This document shows, piece by piece, positions 10,665-22,307 of a stretch of 64,000 bases of DNA (position 1 is the first letter of the stretch; each line of letters begins with the position of its first letter). Source of the stretch: Bedellia somnulentella. Taxonomy: Eukaryota > Arthropoda > Insecta > Lepidoptera > Bedelliidae. Where the stretch lies: contig OY755174.1 of NCBI GenBank assembly GCA_963576735.1, positions 5,456,001-5,520,000 on the forward strand. The letters run 5' to 3'. Position numbers and translations under genes: made by a program. Below the pieces are notes generated by a model. It searched no databases. It saw only the letters and a list, made by a program, of their open reading frames with translations, and was not told the DNA's origin.

Positions 10665-10828
10665 GTATGAGGGATTTTTGGGCGGTGCGGTTAGAGACCC
10701 ATCACCAAAAACCTTTACTTTACCATCTTTTCCCATTTCAACTTTCCAAAAGTGACTGAGGATTTTCTAATTGCTTAGCTCTGGCTACCCCTTCTGGTAA
10801 TTTATAGCCGTGAGTATGTATGTATATT
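10665..10828 (+). mobile_element. S2a retroposon, 5'-truncated
   Basis: Starts near GAGGGATTTTTGGGCGGTGC and continues through TAGAGACCCATCACC and CTCTGGCTACCCCTTCTGG to GCCGTGAGTATGTATGTAT. The head is missing. Confidence 0.85.
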
Positions 10829-10829
10829 A

Positions 10830-11287
10830 GTAAGTAGAGTAGACTATATATCTGATAGTAACAATGATAGTATTACACCAAAAGATAGGGTTAATAATTA
10901 ATACTTAAAGGGTACCTTCTTTTTGAAGTTAAAAATAATTACACTGTCTCGTAAGAACCGCAGACCAGACCGCAGACCTTCTTCACTGGTCACATTTTTG
11001 TTTTGTAGAGATAAGTTTAACTATAGCACAACAATCGTAACAAAGTTTTTTTCAAAGAAACAAAAGAAAACGATATCAAAGGCATTTTTAACCAAAATTC
11101 TTTGATACGTTTTCAGTGACCCTCTTTTTAAACCTGCATACCCTCTGCTGGGTTACAACTTGTGTATCTATGAAAGTTTGATTGTTGTGATTTAATCATA
11201 AAACGGGTCTCAAACAACTCTCAAAAGACATAGAGTAACAGAGTTTGAAATGTGAAGCAAAATAAAAATGAATAGGTAGGTGTAGGA
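10830..11287. other. No recognised feature
   Basis: AT-rich, no coding signal. Confidence 0.45.
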
Positions 11288-11418
11288 GACCTTTAATAAC
11301 CAAACTTCCCTTATTTCACAATCTGTATCCAATGAACTTCAAAAGTGGCTGAGGAATTCTGAATTTTTAAGCTCTGGCTACTCCTTTTTGTTATTTATAT
11401 CCATGACTATACATTCAT
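11288..11418 (+). mobile_element. S2 retroposon, old degenerate 3' fragment
   Basis: Recognised by GGAGACCTTTAATAACCAAAC, TCAAAAGTGGCTGAGGAATT, GCTCTGGCTACTCC and the decayed tail TATATCCATGACTATACATTC. Confidence 0.7.
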
Positions 11419-12199
11419 ATACAAACTATCACTGATATTTAGTCTCCGACCGATTTTTAGAAGTGCGAAAGTTTTGTTCCAAATAAACGTTTTTTCTTTT
11501 TCTTTCTTTATTTCTTTCAAAACACTGAACTTTATAACTTGAGACATCTTATAAACTATTTCATTACATATTTTCAGATTAAAATAGAAAAAGCAATATT
11601 CGATCAAATATTGTATTTTCTGTTCAATCGCAATTCTTTAATAAGTTTCCAAGAAGCAGGCGAGAATAGCTTGCGAAATAATTCAATATTCCTGACAAAG
11701 TTTAATAAAGAAACGAACTAGTCTTGGCAATACGTTCGATCGAGTCGAAATGTGAAAAAATCGAGTAAAGCACAAGACGAGTAGTTAATAACGATTTATG
11801 AGAACACCCTGTTGTTATCAGCCACCCATGTGTGCTACTTGATTTATTGAATCGAAATATCAAAAAGGAAACCCTTCTTGAAAAACCGAGAGCAAAAAGT
11901 CTTATCATTTCTTATACGTCGATACAATATCACTGTCATGTTCTTCTGATTCTGTTATGAGGTTTCTTATTGAAGAACATTTAGATATTCAACAATGCTT
12001 TAGCAATTCTTTTTTTTGTGATATTATAAATTTTATAAAAATTTCATGAAAAACATTTTCAGTAAATCATATTATTCATAGATATCAGTTCTGTGAGTCA
12101 AAAGCTCACAGTAAATGCTGAGACAGCACCAATTCGCTATTCAAGTGCATGACAAATTTTTGTATGTTTTTTTTTAAATTTTATAAATAATATATTTTA
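11419..12199. other. No recognised feature
   Basis: AT-rich sequence without ORF or repeat match. Confidence 0.5.
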
Positions 12200-12300
12200 A
12201 TGTGGGAGACCGCTCAAAACCGTCTGGAGTGGAAGAAGGGGAGAGAGGCCTTTGCCCAGCAGTGGGACATAAATGGCTAATAATAATAATAATAATAATG
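12200..12300 (+). pseudogene. RTE-clade LINE 3' end with (AAT)n tail
   Basis: An open reading from 12206 to the TAA at 12278-12280 gives ETAQNRLEWKKGREAFAQQW then DING-stop. The ...EAFAQQWD-stop ending is the usual C-terminus of RTE-clade RTs in Lepidoptera, and the DNA around it (TGCCCAGCAGTGGGAC) is a hallmark RTE 3' end. The tail is (TAA)n at 12279-12299. Confidence 0.85.
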
Positions 12301-12329
12301 TAGTTAAAATTAAGTTGTAAAAATTTATG

Positions 12330-12395
12330 TTACTTGTTCTTCTTGTGCCTACATTACGTGGCGAATAAACGTTTTTCTTCTTCTTCTTCTTCTAT
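12330..12395 (+). repeat. Possible LINE 3' terminus with AATAAA and (TTC)n
   Basis: ACGTGGCGAATAAACGTTTT followed by (CTT)n to 12392. The position right of the RTE tail and the AATAAA suggest a second retroelement 3' end, but no coding part is visible. Confidence 0.4.
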
Positions 12396-12399
12396 AATG

Positions 12400-13206
12400 T
12401 CAAACGTGGCACAAACGTATATTGTTTGATGAATATAACTAAGAAATTGTTTGAAACACAAAATAAAGGTTTTATCGCTAGAAATAACAGTTATTTGAAA
12501 TCTCACAAAGGCAACGTTTCATGAAGAAAACTGTTCTATTTGTACATAAAAGAAAATATAAATCAGTGACCGCCATTACCGCTGGGCTGCCTTATTTGTT
12601 CCTCTCCGCGAATTTCACTTTTGTTTGTGAATGTGACAAAATGAGCGGCAAACATTAGTATCAATCAGACTTTTCGGTTCAATCTTATTTTACTGACATC
12701 ATAAACTGGCAAAGATTACATAGCTCACAAACGCTGTTATAAACGACACATTTGTAATAAAATGTTCTTTTTATGACGTAAATTTATCTTTTTTGTTATG
12801 AGTTTCTGTTTATATACTAACGAAAATATATTAAATGGAATAAACACACTCATTAGCTTTTGTGCTTGCCTTATTTTTAGGTATTTGTGCATCGATTTGG
12901 ATTTTTCTTCAATTGATTAAAATAATACGAAAATACCACACTTCCTATAAACCTGTTTTAAAACGGATTATCATAATATTTTCCAAAATCTGAGGTTATA
13001 ATCAAAGTTTGTAACAAGGTTTATCAAAGTTACAAAAATTGCTGTCCTAATAACATTTTTCGTGGCTCCTGCGGGCATTTTAGGGACGTGAGTGGACCGT
13101 TCAACCATAGTTTCACGAAGTTGCCAAGAATAAAAGTATAGCTTGTAGTTACTATTCACGTCACTGTATATTACGTATTAAGCTTGTGATGGCTGTTATT
13201 TTGATT
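12400..13206. other. No recognised feature
   Basis: AT-rich, non-coding, no repeat family match. Confidence 0.5.
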
Positions 13207-13220
13207 ACTATGTTATTTTA

Positions 13221-13434
13221 CATACATACATACATATATATAGCCATAGCTAAGGAATTAGAAATTCCCCAGCCACTTGTGGAAAGATGAGTGGGGAGAA
13301 GATGGTGAAATAAAGGTTGTTGGTGATGAGTCTCCAACTGCATCGCCCAAAAATCCCTTAAAAGCCCCAATGCCGTTAGTCGCCTCTTACATACACCCAT
13401 CGGTAGAAACGGGGTAGTGCTATTCTAAGCCGAC
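13221..13434 (-). mobile_element. S2a retroposon with 14-bp target duplication
   Basis: Minus-strand copy whose tail appears as CATACATACATACATATA at the left, then the reverse of the S2 body, ending at the head ...TTCTAAGCCGAC. The direct repeat ACTATGTTATTTTA is perfect at 13207-13220 and 13435-13448. Up to four of these bases could be element-derived (ACTA) by microhomology. Confidence 0.92.
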
Positions 13435-13448
13435 ACTATGTTATTTTA

Positions 13449-16124
13449 TACTTAATAAATCATACAATGCGTTGAGAAAGTTGAATGACTATAAGTATTT
13501 TACACATTTTGATTTATCAAGTAGTAACGTCTATAACTTTGTATGCATATATATACTTTAGATAATTTAACGTACTTTCAAAATAACAAAAAAATACGAA
13601 AAATGCGTTAACGCGTAAAAATATTTCATTAAATTGTTTTTCAGCACGTATATCGCGATCATAAGCAAAAAGGTTTATTACATTAGCGGGTGAGATAGGG
13701 TCGTGAGTTTGTTTCGTTATTAGACCGCGAAGATGTCCGGGCGGGTTAATGATCCAGAAAATATCGGTCGGCCAGCGAATGACATATTACTGCACTGTGG
13801 CATTGCTTGCCCTGTGTGGAGAATTATTTTATTCGTATTTGTTGCTGTTAAAAACAGTTTAATATTGCCAAAAAGGATCAATTCGCATTATTTCCAATTG
13901 GACAGCCAGAAACTGTAGATCGCCATTTTTTACGAGATAGGCCAACGTTATTTAAAATTTGTGACTCATACTCCCTCCTCCCTCTCACGCGCTCCATGCT
14001 ACGGGGGCTTCTCTCTTCTCGATGTGTACGTATCAAGCTTTCGTTAGGTTTAGGTTTCGTATCAGACCGACAACTTTATGCCTTTTCTTTAATCCTAACT
14101 AGCTGTGTTGGGATAAATGTACTCTGACCGGAATCTCATTTATAAACGTAAACAAATAGATCAGGATATTGATATTTTCGTAAAATAAATTATGATTTTA
14201 ATGATAGTAATAAAATATAATATATCTATGTTAACACAAAGGTTAAAACGATGTTCAGATTAAATTAAGAATGTATTTTAAAACATACTATTTAGTCGAC
14301 TAAAATTAATGTTCTTACCAAACTGGTAATCCCTAATTTAGGTATATTGAAAATCAAACTTGACAGCATATTTTCGCCGAAATTTGGAAATATATATCAT
14401 AGTTTTATAATAATAATGGAAACATCAAGCCAATATTAAAACATATTTCGTCACAACGAAAATTTTAATGTCCATAACCTGGCGTACCGTTTATTTTATA
14501 TTAACCTTTAATATCAAATTAACGGTAAGCCAAATTATGGAAAAATTCCAAATAGTTTCTGCCAATATGTTTAATTCATTAATATAGATATTAACGAGCA
14601 TTTTTTTGTTGGGGATAGACAATTGTTGACCGCATTTATCCAAGTATTAAAAGGAGAGTATACATATTGTGAGCAAACTCGTATGACTAAGTTATAAAGA
14701 GCTTAAAAGAATTACAGTGTGTCCATACAAAGCGGCGATTGTGTATCACATGCCTAAACTGACCAGGTAAAAATAAGATATCAGTTGACCGAATTTCAAT
14801 GTTAATGAAAAATAAAAAGTGTCAGTTAATTACAGCAATGCTTAAATAGAAACCCATATTCATATCATAACAAAAGAAGAAAATAAATTCGAACAGTTAT
14901 TATTTGTCCTATGGTGTTACTTACAATGAATAGTAGAAGTTGTAAACAAAGTTACAGAACTATCTAGTTTCTATTTATGCTACTACATCACATCCATATT
15001 TTTATCACCCACACATTTATTCGAAACCTTCTAAGTTTCAAAACTTGCGGCTACCTACAGGTACTTAGAAAGAGACATTTATAACTTCCTAATACAGATG
15101 TCTTAACACTGAACTTCATTGGACGCAGGTTGGACATATTAGCCAGGTTAGTTTCAGTTTTGAATCAAAATAGTCTTGACAACTTTTCCCATCCCGAAGA
15201 CTGGAAGGGGTTGACAACCCTGAAAGTACGTGACCAGAGTTTCAAACGGCGTACAAAGTGAAGGTGGCAAAAGCATAGTTCCACATTTTAAGACAACAGC
15301 TCACGTACTGCGAATAAACAACCGCATTGGTTGGTCAGCTATAAAGGCTTATGTTCGACTTGATATTGTTACTTCTATTTCTTTACTTACAAATACATTA
15401 ATTTTATACGCCATTTACTGCCGGCTCTGCACTGCTAATAATTACAGCTTAAGTTTGTCTTTTTTTTGTAGGGTTTGCACAGAATAACACTACTGTATTT
15501 ATTTTCGTGGATATATTTTAAGATGATTAAGTGATTTGGAGATTTTAAAGTGTTTACCACGGAGACTACAAATAACTACCTATATGTTTGCAATTTTTCC
15601 ACATTTTCTGTTGAGAATGGTTTTAAAAGCGTTTATCCAAAAAAAGGTTTTACTTTTATCTGCTGCCTTCGAGTGTATTCAGTTATAAAGTATTCTTGAG
15701 CAGCTTCACAATAGACACTAGAATCAATGTACTATATCTGAGGTTCAAAAATGATTTTGTCTAACTTTATATCTTAGCATTCTATAGACTGTATGATCGA
15801 CTAAACCTTTGTGGATTGCAGTACAAAGGAAGACTCTAACAGAATGTGTTTTCTTCAAAGCAAAGTCAACATTTTGAAATGCTCAAACGAAATCAAATAA
15901 AATATGAGAAAAGGAATCGAAACTAAAGTGGGTGCATCGAAAATGTTGCTTTCATTCCGAACAATCAAAGGCACTCGATTGTGTTTTGATATCTGCAGTG
16001 CGCCTGGTTTATATGGCTTCTCCTTTTTCACTATATAAACTTTATTTCCCAAGTCGAAATGGTCAATTTTCTCTTTGGTTTTATTTTGTACAACTTCGAA
16101 GAACATATAAGATAGTATTTTTAC
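13449..16124. other. Long stretch without recognised gene or repeat
   Basis: About 2.7 kb of AT-rich sequence. A 61-codon frame at 13733 (MSGRVNDPENIG...) has a hydrophobic middle but no recognisable domain, splice context or poly(A) signal that I trust. Nothing else is supportable. Confidence 0.45.
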
Positions 16125-16436
16125 ATGATAGTCCAGTGGGTAAGAACACCCGCCCGAAAAACAGAAGGGCGTGAGTTCCAATCCTGGGACGGGCCTACAC
16201 CAATTTGTCTTTTCTAAAGTCATATGTGTGGTTAATGTATCATGGTTGCTAACGGTGAGGGAAAACATCGTGAGGAAACCCACATGGCTGAGTTGTACTT
16301 AGTCATGTGACAGTGTATTCGTACAAAACGGCGATAGGCCTGCCCCCTATCACGTGAGTACACTGTCTAAGCAAAACGTGGGTACCTTCTCTGGAAACTA
16401 GATGGCGCTTGCCATGTGAGTTCAGGAGTATTGGTT
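16125..16436 (+). mobile_element. S1 tRNA-headed SINE, nearly complete (3' end missing)
   Basis: The head has an A-box-like TAGTCCAGTGGG and a B-box-like GAGTTCCAATCC, as in tRNA-derived SINEs. The body holds the core CGGTGAGGGAAAACATCGTG AGGAAACCCACATGGC and the S1-specific AAACGGCGATAGGCCTGCCC. It stops at AGGAGTATTGGT, before the usual CTCTGCCAACCCCTTCGGGG 3' end. It is the best view of the S1 head in this window. Confidence 0.9.
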
Positions 16437-16540
16437 TATTTTTATTGTTGTACCGTTTTAGGTGGATACATGAATGATGAATTTATGAAACTTGACAAAA
16501 CGGGTACTACGACCATTTGGTATCAGCATGTCATATAAAT

Positions 16541-16567
16541 ACATTTATTTATTTATTTATTTATTTA
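16541..16567. repeat. (ATTT)n microsatellite
   Basis: Uninterrupted ATTT units. Confidence 0.9.
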
Positions 16568-16675
16568 ACTTAAAAACATAATCTTAACAGGTAAAACCTA
16601 ATGCGATTACATTTTACTTACCAACTAATTATACTATTTACAAATAATAATAACAATGAGTTGATATCTAAAAAT

Positions 16676-16885
16676 AACAAACTATAAATTTTTAAAATAA
16701 CATAAATATCTGTGTGACGCATTAGTGAAGTCTCCCAGTCTGCACGAGAATATATCCACTTCCTCGGCGATTTGATTGAGAGCTACCAGCGCTCTAGTAA
16801 GTGAGCTCTCACTCTGCAGGTTAGTACGAGCCCGCGGTAAGGCTAACAATCTACCGGGCCGTCGTCTCAGCATGTTATTGGGAAG
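16676..16885 (-). pseudogene. Non-LTR retrotransposon RT C-terminal fragment
   Basis: The minus strand reads LLALPRARTNLQSESSLTRA, LVALNQIAEEVDIFSCRLGD and FTNASHRYL before a stop. The pattern RTxLxxxSxLTRAL..LN..A..VDIF.C is what I recall from the extreme C-terminus of lepidopteran LINE RTs. No RT core is nearby, so this is a 5'-truncated relic. Family identity is uncertain. Confidence 0.6.
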
Positions 16886-16893
16886 AGAAAATA

Positions 16894-16931
16894 TATAACT
16901 GTTAGCATATCAACATATGCTAACAGTTATA
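16894..16931. repeat. Perfect 17-bp hairpin
   Basis: Arms TATAACTGTTAGCATAT and ATATGCTAACAGTTATA separated by CAAC, with no mismatch. It directly abuts a decayed minus-strand S2 fragment (about 16930-16990). Confidence 0.9.
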
Positions 16932-16992
16932 AATCCCTAAAAACGGATACAAAGCCACAGAATGGGAATTCACCAGCCACTTTGAGACTACA
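16932..16992 (-). mobile_element. S2 3' fragment, decayed
   Basis: AAATCCCTAAAAACGGATAC and GGGAATTCACCAGCCACTTT correspond to the reverse of the S2 tail-proximal region, without the (TATG)n tail. Confidence 0.5.
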
Positions 16993-17517
16993 TCATATCA
17001 TGTATTACTTGAACGATATGGTAAGATAGATTTTAGTTGGATGTAGGGATCTATATTTTTGTTTCTTTAACAATGCCAAAATAGATATGCATTAGCTCTA
17101 ATTGCATTATGTCATATGGTATAATAACAATTCATCGATGTTGTCATGCATACTTTTTACGTTTTATATTTATTATTGAATCGTTTTTCGTGAATAGACA
17201 TAAACCGCATTTAACGTTGATAAATTTTGAAAACAGTAGCTTTCCAAATATAGAACGGTATTGGAGCAAAAAGATGTAAACTAATATTATTCGATCGGAA
17301 CAGGAAAATTCAAAACTATTGCGAGACTGAAGCCACATCAAAGAAAACTTCAATTTACTTTTGAACAGCAGCCGCAATTTGCTTTTCTCAGAATTTGCAT
17401 TGATGGCAAAGGATATTATATGCAAGGATTTGTTTATCACAAGAAATACTAAACTTAATCAAAATCTAGCTTTAAATCCTGTGGTGGAGATTTTGAATTG
17501 AAAATAAGTCAGTCATT
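16993..17517. other. No recognised feature
   Basis: AT-rich, non-coding. Confidence 0.45.
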
Positions 17518-17665
17518 TTTGGAATTTGAGTGGGGAAAAGATTATAACATAATAAAGGGTTAAAAGTTAATGATAGATGGTGACCTGCACCTGTGGTGAT
17601 GAATCGCATCGCTCTACAATAATTTAAAAAGCTCCGATTTCTAAGTCGCATCTTACATTGAAAAG
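17518..17665 (-). mobile_element. S2 retroposon, old copy
   Basis: TTGAGTGGGGAAAAGATTAT, ATGGTGACCTGCACCTG and TAAGTCGCATCTTACATT follow the order of a minus-strand S2 interior but are strongly diverged. Both ends are lost. Confidence 0.55.
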
Positions 17666-18392
17666 CAATATTATATGCCTACACTACACAGACATACTTC
17701 TGCACTTATATATTTTCATTTATGCCAATAAATTTATTTTATTTGTTCATATTCCTCCCATTGGTTGTAAGAGATTATCGATTGCTGCTTTGTACGATCG
17801 TGGCAATCCTCTGGCGGTTCGTTAAGATTCACCAATTTCACCAGTAAGATAGAAAACTTTCTATTTACAACATGACAATCGCTTAATAATATTTTATCAA
17901 CTTACACTATAAAAACGCAGACCATTTTAAAATGGAACGTTTATGTGTGTGTGCAGCTGCCAATTAATATTTGACAAATGATTGTCCAAAATTACCCGCT
18001 AGTATATATTTGAGTTATCTGTTTTCAATCTAACTTTCACTGGAGTGATACTAGTATGTGTTTTCTACACATTTGTTCTTAAGTATTTTGTTGGTCTCAG
18101 ATACAACAATATAAACTTTATTGCAGTATTTATGATTTCACGCTGTCTGGTAGATAAGAAGCGTTTACATAAGATGCCTCACTCGTATTCCGCCCGTGTG
18201 CCATTATATTAGCCGAGAGAGTAAACGCTTTGTCATTCCGTGAGATGACGTTCGCCGCAAATGGTGCATAAAATTCAGAGTGAAGCCGTAAGCCACCTCA
18301 CATCTGCATTTATTAACTTTCATATAAAGGCAGTCTTTGTCAGGGGACATTATTGTATAAACATGATTAAAGTGTGAAGTATAAAAAGGTAT
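17666..18392. other. No recognised feature
   Basis: No coding signal. A GC-richer patch at 18225-18300 has no recognisable protein. Confidence 0.4.
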
Positions 18393-18472
18393 GTATGAAA
18401 AGATTGATAAATGTAGGAACGTAGAAAGTTGCGATCGATAGTCTCTGCCTACCCAAATAGAATGAAATGGCA
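18393..18472 (+). mobile_element. L3 LINE 3' fragment, short
   Basis: ATGAAAAGATTGATAAATGT, then GCGATCGATAGTCTCTGCCT ACCC. The middle is deleted and the tail is decayed to GGCATGGCATGG. Confidence 0.8.
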
Positions 18473-18479
18473 TGGCATG

Positions 18480-19070
18480 GAATGAAATTCAAAAATATTT
18501 TAGTTGCATATAATGCCCTATCAAAATAGTGTAAGTGACAGAATCTTTAAACTTGAGTTCGTCCATTCGACATTTTATCAGCCAGCCAACCGTATTGAAG
18601 CTTTTATTTGGTTTTTTACACTAATGTTATTGGCTTTCCATAAATACAAGCAGTATCTTTTTTGCTCTTTTGTTACATTTCATAATATAAATTTTAATGC
18701 CATAAAAAGAAAACATAGAAAATTTACGGGGATGACTACCAAAGAACTAAATGGCGGAGTATATGTATGTATGTTATTTTGATTCGTATTGACTAAGTCA
18801 AAATATTACTAGCACTTTAAATATTTCTTTCAAATTATATGAGTCAGTTCATAAACGAAAATATTGCACACCTAAATTATTATAACCGAGTATTATTAGG
18901 TAAGATTAAACGAATAATTCCTCTCTTTTCACTCCCTCGGGAAATCAGGAGGCAGATGTATATTTTTAAAGGTAGTATAGATGTAGATTCTGGTGTCTGT
19001 GACAAGGTGTCTAAGGAAATTGAGGCCATCTATACTATTGGTGGGCGATTTAGTTAGAGACCTATATTAT
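18480..19070. other. No recognised gene
   Basis: Two plus-strand frames (18504, 92 codons; 18839, 72 codons) have no domain I recognise and no supporting splice or poly(A) signals. Probably non-coding. Confidence 0.4.
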
Positions 19071-19168
19071 ACATACATACATATACTCACGCCATTAGTT
19101 CCCATTGGGGTAGGCAGAGACTATTGACCGCCACTTAGCACGATCCTGACAAACCTTTCTAAACCTAT
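19071..19168 (-). mobile_element. L3 LINE 3' end, minus strand
   Basis: Left-hand tail CATACATACATATACTCACG, then the reverse of the L3 terminus GTAGGCAGAGACTATTGACC GCC to CCTGACAAACCTTTCTA. Confidence 0.88.
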
Positions 19169-19184
19169 AATGCAATCTTAACAT

Positions 19185-19266
19185 CCAAAAGTGGCTGAGA
19201 AATTTTTAAATTTGAGGATATTGCTACCCTATTTTTGCCCTATATAGCCATGAATATGTACTTATA
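19185..19266 (+). mobile_element. S2 3' fragment
   Basis: AACATCCAAAAGTGGCTGAG, TTGCTACCC and TATAGCCATGAATATGTA. Diverged and 5'-truncated, 17 bp from the L3 copy. Confidence 0.65.
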
Positions 19267-19955
19267 AATATTATTTGAAAAGTTTCACCAAAAATATCTT
19301 GCCGAAAAAGGCAAAAGAAACGTTGAATCTTCAAAGCCAATATTATACACGTGATTATAACCGTGCGTGAATATAAATAAGAAATTTATGTAACAAATAT
19401 CTGAAATTAGTATTCTACGCAATAGTTACATTTTTCTTCCTTTATATTATGTACTGCGTGCCTTACTAAGCCAATATTATTATTCTAGAAACGTACGCTA
19501 TGATATTATATTATAGTACCTAACTTTCTTGAAGCTGGTTACCATTAAATACCAATTGGAACTTCGAATAGAACCTTTTGTGCTAGTATAATGATGATAT
19601 TATATATATGTGCCGCCAAATTATGAACAATATGCTGAGCCGTTTCTTTTTTGCTTGTTAAATATGAATAAATGTATTTTTTATTTTAAATCCCCGAGTA
19701 TGAAACATTCTTACGAAGAAAAAGACTCTACTATCTATAACCCCACAATTAGTATCAAATAGCGTGAAAACATATGATATTCAAAATACAGTAACAGGGT
19801 GAATTTCCCAAGTGATGATTTTTTTTGTCCTCGTTGAAATTCATATTTCAAAAAGAGGATACCGTTTTCAATTATTTATCAGCGTATACCTGACTGGGGC
19901 AAAAAGATTATTTGGCTAAGTCTATGTCTTTAGGTAGAAATTAAGACCTAAACCC
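19267..19955. other. No recognised feature
   Basis: AT-rich, no ORF or family match. Confidence 0.45.
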
Positions 19956-20593
19956 AGTTTTTTCTCACATCGGTGCTGTCCCCCTACTTTTTTTACAGAC
20001 AAATGTGCTTGTAAGACCACCAATAATGTTAAATGTAGCTTAAAAATTATGCTAATCGATAGCGTATAAATCATTTTATTAGTAAATGATAGATTTTACT
20101 TTATAACTAGCGATATTTTTTACTGAGTGGCACAAACATACTTGTCTTGGAATAATGTAGCAAATCGGTGGGTAAAATTTAAGTCTCTCCGATCTTGTAT
20201 AAACCAGTCCTATGGCCTCCCCTCCCGCAAATTTGCTCAGATTTAGTGACGTGCGTAAGCGCAATCAGGTCGGACGTGTACAAGATCGCTGCGTTTTCCC
20301 GCCAAAAACGTAGGTATTCAAATTTTTGGGTCCTGGACATTTTTTTCAAGTTATCGGTGGTTGCTTTATCTTGCTTAATTACTGGAAATTTTACAGTTTT
20401 CTACTTTTAACAAAGGCATTTATCATACTAGTTTTCATAACTGTTTTTGAATAGTGCCTAGATATAATATTTTTTCAGTAAACCGCGAAAAATTGTGCAT
20501 TTTCTCATGTCGGTGTTCTCATATCGGTGGAATCGGTGGCTTTTTTCCCCACCGATGTGATAAATTCCACCGATATGATAAGGAAACTTGGAT

Positions 20594-20721
20594 CGGTGGC
20601 TTATTTCTCATATCGGTGCATTGAATTGTAATCAACGCATAGTTTTATCATATCGGTGAATGGACTTCTCATATCGGTGGATGGCTTTATCATTTCGGTA
20701 GATTGATCTATCACATCGGTG
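20594..20721 (+). repeat. Left 21-bp-phased array
   Basis: Units approximate TATCATATCGGTGGATNGAC T, with alternating TTATC and TTCTC starts. CGGTG occurs at 20594, 20614, 20654, 20675, 20696 and 20717. One unit appears to be missing around 20634. Confidence 0.85.
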
Positions 20722-21070
20722 TATCCTATTATTAACATCCGTGTGTAGTTACCATAGATTAACGATTCGTTTTTCTTTACAAAAATGAACAGAGCGCGGG
20801 AATGAGAAATGATAATTTAATGTAAACTGGCCCATAGGAATAGCATTTTTTTGCAGCATAAGCCCGTTGTAGCTCACATTATTTTAAGTCATTAGAAAAT
20901 TTGTGTTTTTTGTGTAATCTTTAGAATAAAGGTAACAAGGTATTTTTAGTGATATAATGGTCTCTTGTTGGGTTGTTTGTTTTCACGGGTAAATATGATA
21001 TTGATATTGGATTTTGTTGAACAATATTTCGTTACATTCTACTGGCCTAACAAAAAGTGTTGCATATACA

Positions 21071-21490
21071 ATGCCTAGGCAATGTATAGAATGCCGGGGT
21101 CCTGTAGGCAATTTAAGATGATATAACTTTTCAACTGAATTTCATACTTTACCTAGGCAGTTTCCAGAATTACTTGGCATTCTATAGAATGCCTGTTGAA
21201 TTACAGGCAAAGTGTACTTAAAGAGTTAATATAAGCGACAGTGGGAAGGAGGAAAGAGTGGTAAAAACGATTCGCGGCAGAAGTAATGTAGCTTCGAGGA
21301 ACTGAAAGGAGCGCAGCGCAGCGCACTAGAAAAATAAACGACCAAAGTGCAGCTTTGAGATGTAGAGAAATAGATTTTTCGACTAATTTTTATACATTGC
21401 CTGATGTTTATTAGGCATTCTTTAGAATGCCTAGGCAAGGTGTACAGTCAATATTATTTCATACATTGCCTTAAATACAGATTGCCTATA
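21071..21490. repeat. GGCATTCTATAGAATGCC palindrome cluster
   Basis: A perfect 18-bp palindrome lies at 21176-21193 and a near copy (GGCATTCTTTAGAATGCC) at 21414-21431. Partial copies occur at 21071-21095 (ATGCCTAGGCAATGTATAGA ATGCC) and 21469-21490 (CATTGCCTTAAATACAG). TGCCTGTTGAATTACAGGCA (21190-21209) is a further inverted repeat overlapping the first. Confidence 0.8.
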
Positions 21491-21672
21491 ACATATGTAA
21501 TACAGCTAGATTGGTAGGTACGGTTGCACTCAGAATCTAAACGGTATGACGGTAGATGTAAATAAACGTACGCAATTTTTATGAATACAATAGCAAGATA
21601 TTAATAAATTGTTTGTTATTAAAACACCTTGTAAAACAGGTTATTCATTAATGTTTTTAAAATTGATAGATT

Positions 21673-21790
21673 TATCATTTCGGTGGATAGAATTATCATA
21701 TCGGTGATTCGACTTATCATGTCGGTGCCAAGTCTTCTCATATCGGTGTACATGAAAAACGATCGCTGGATATTGTATCATATCGGTGGC
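21673..21790 (+). repeat. Right 21-bp-phased array
   Basis: Same unit and orientation as the left array. CGGTG at 21681, 21702, 21723, 21744 (all +21) and 21784 (+40). Confidence 0.85.
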
Positions 21791-22010
21791 CATCAAAACT
21801 TAAACCTCAATATCTCCTTAGTTTAAGTAAATACTAATTATGTAAGTAAGTGTAACGATATAAATACCCATAGAAGAATATATAACAGTTGGAAAACATG
21901 TATAAAAACATGATTTCAAAAGATTCACCGATATGATAAAAAAAACAGCATTTGTTGAAATTCACCCAACACAATTTAACTATATAAAACTTAAATACAA
22001 AAACAAATCC

Positions 22011-22307
22011 ATTTGGTTTCGCAGATTTTGATATTCAACTACTGAATAAAGACTCGTACATATGATATTCGAGCCTCTCCAAATATCAATATAGAAGTTA
22101 ATTGTTTCTGAGAATTTTAATGAAATAAATAATTATATTAATAATTGGCTATAAAATAAAACAACATATAAATTTGGTTTTGCTACTTTTGATACTAAAT
22201 ACTGAATAAAAGACTCGTGTTTTTGGTATTTGTGTGTCTGCAAATATCAATACAGAAATTAAATGTTTCTGTGAATTTTAGTGAAATAATTAATGATAAT
22301 TGGCTCA
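22011..22307. repeat. Tandem dimer, about 160-bp unit
   Basis: Unit 1 (22011-22150) and unit 2 (22171-22307) align along their length: ATTTGGTTT, CTACTGAATAAAGACTCGT / ATACTGAATAAAAGACTCGT, CAAATATCAATAYAGAA, TGTTTCTG, TAATTGGCT. Divergence is moderate. It lies directly right of the phased-array region. Confidence 0.85.

Larger units (their letters stand above)
19964..21938. repeat. 2-kb region with phased TATCATATCGGTG arrays and internal palindromes
   Basis: At least 15 copies of the word YCAYATCGGTG (or its reverse), some with one mismatch, occur here and not elsewhere in the window. CGGTG starts at 20654, 20675, 20696 (CGGTA), 20717 and at 21681, 21702, 21723, 21744: two blocks of four at exact 21-bp spacing, with extra copies at 19971, 20511, 20525, 20594, 20614 and 21784, and inverted copies near 20550, 20568 and 21926. 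Between the blocks lies a separate set of palindromes (see 21071-21490). No transposase frame is visible. Class unknown. Confidence 0.75.

Noticed and set aside
13733..13918. 61-codon frame with a hydrophobic segment
   Set aside because: No homologous motif, splice site or poly(A) support.
15855..16283. 142-codon minus-strand frame
   Set aside because: It is largely the antisense of the S1 SINE at 16125-16436; no protein family features.
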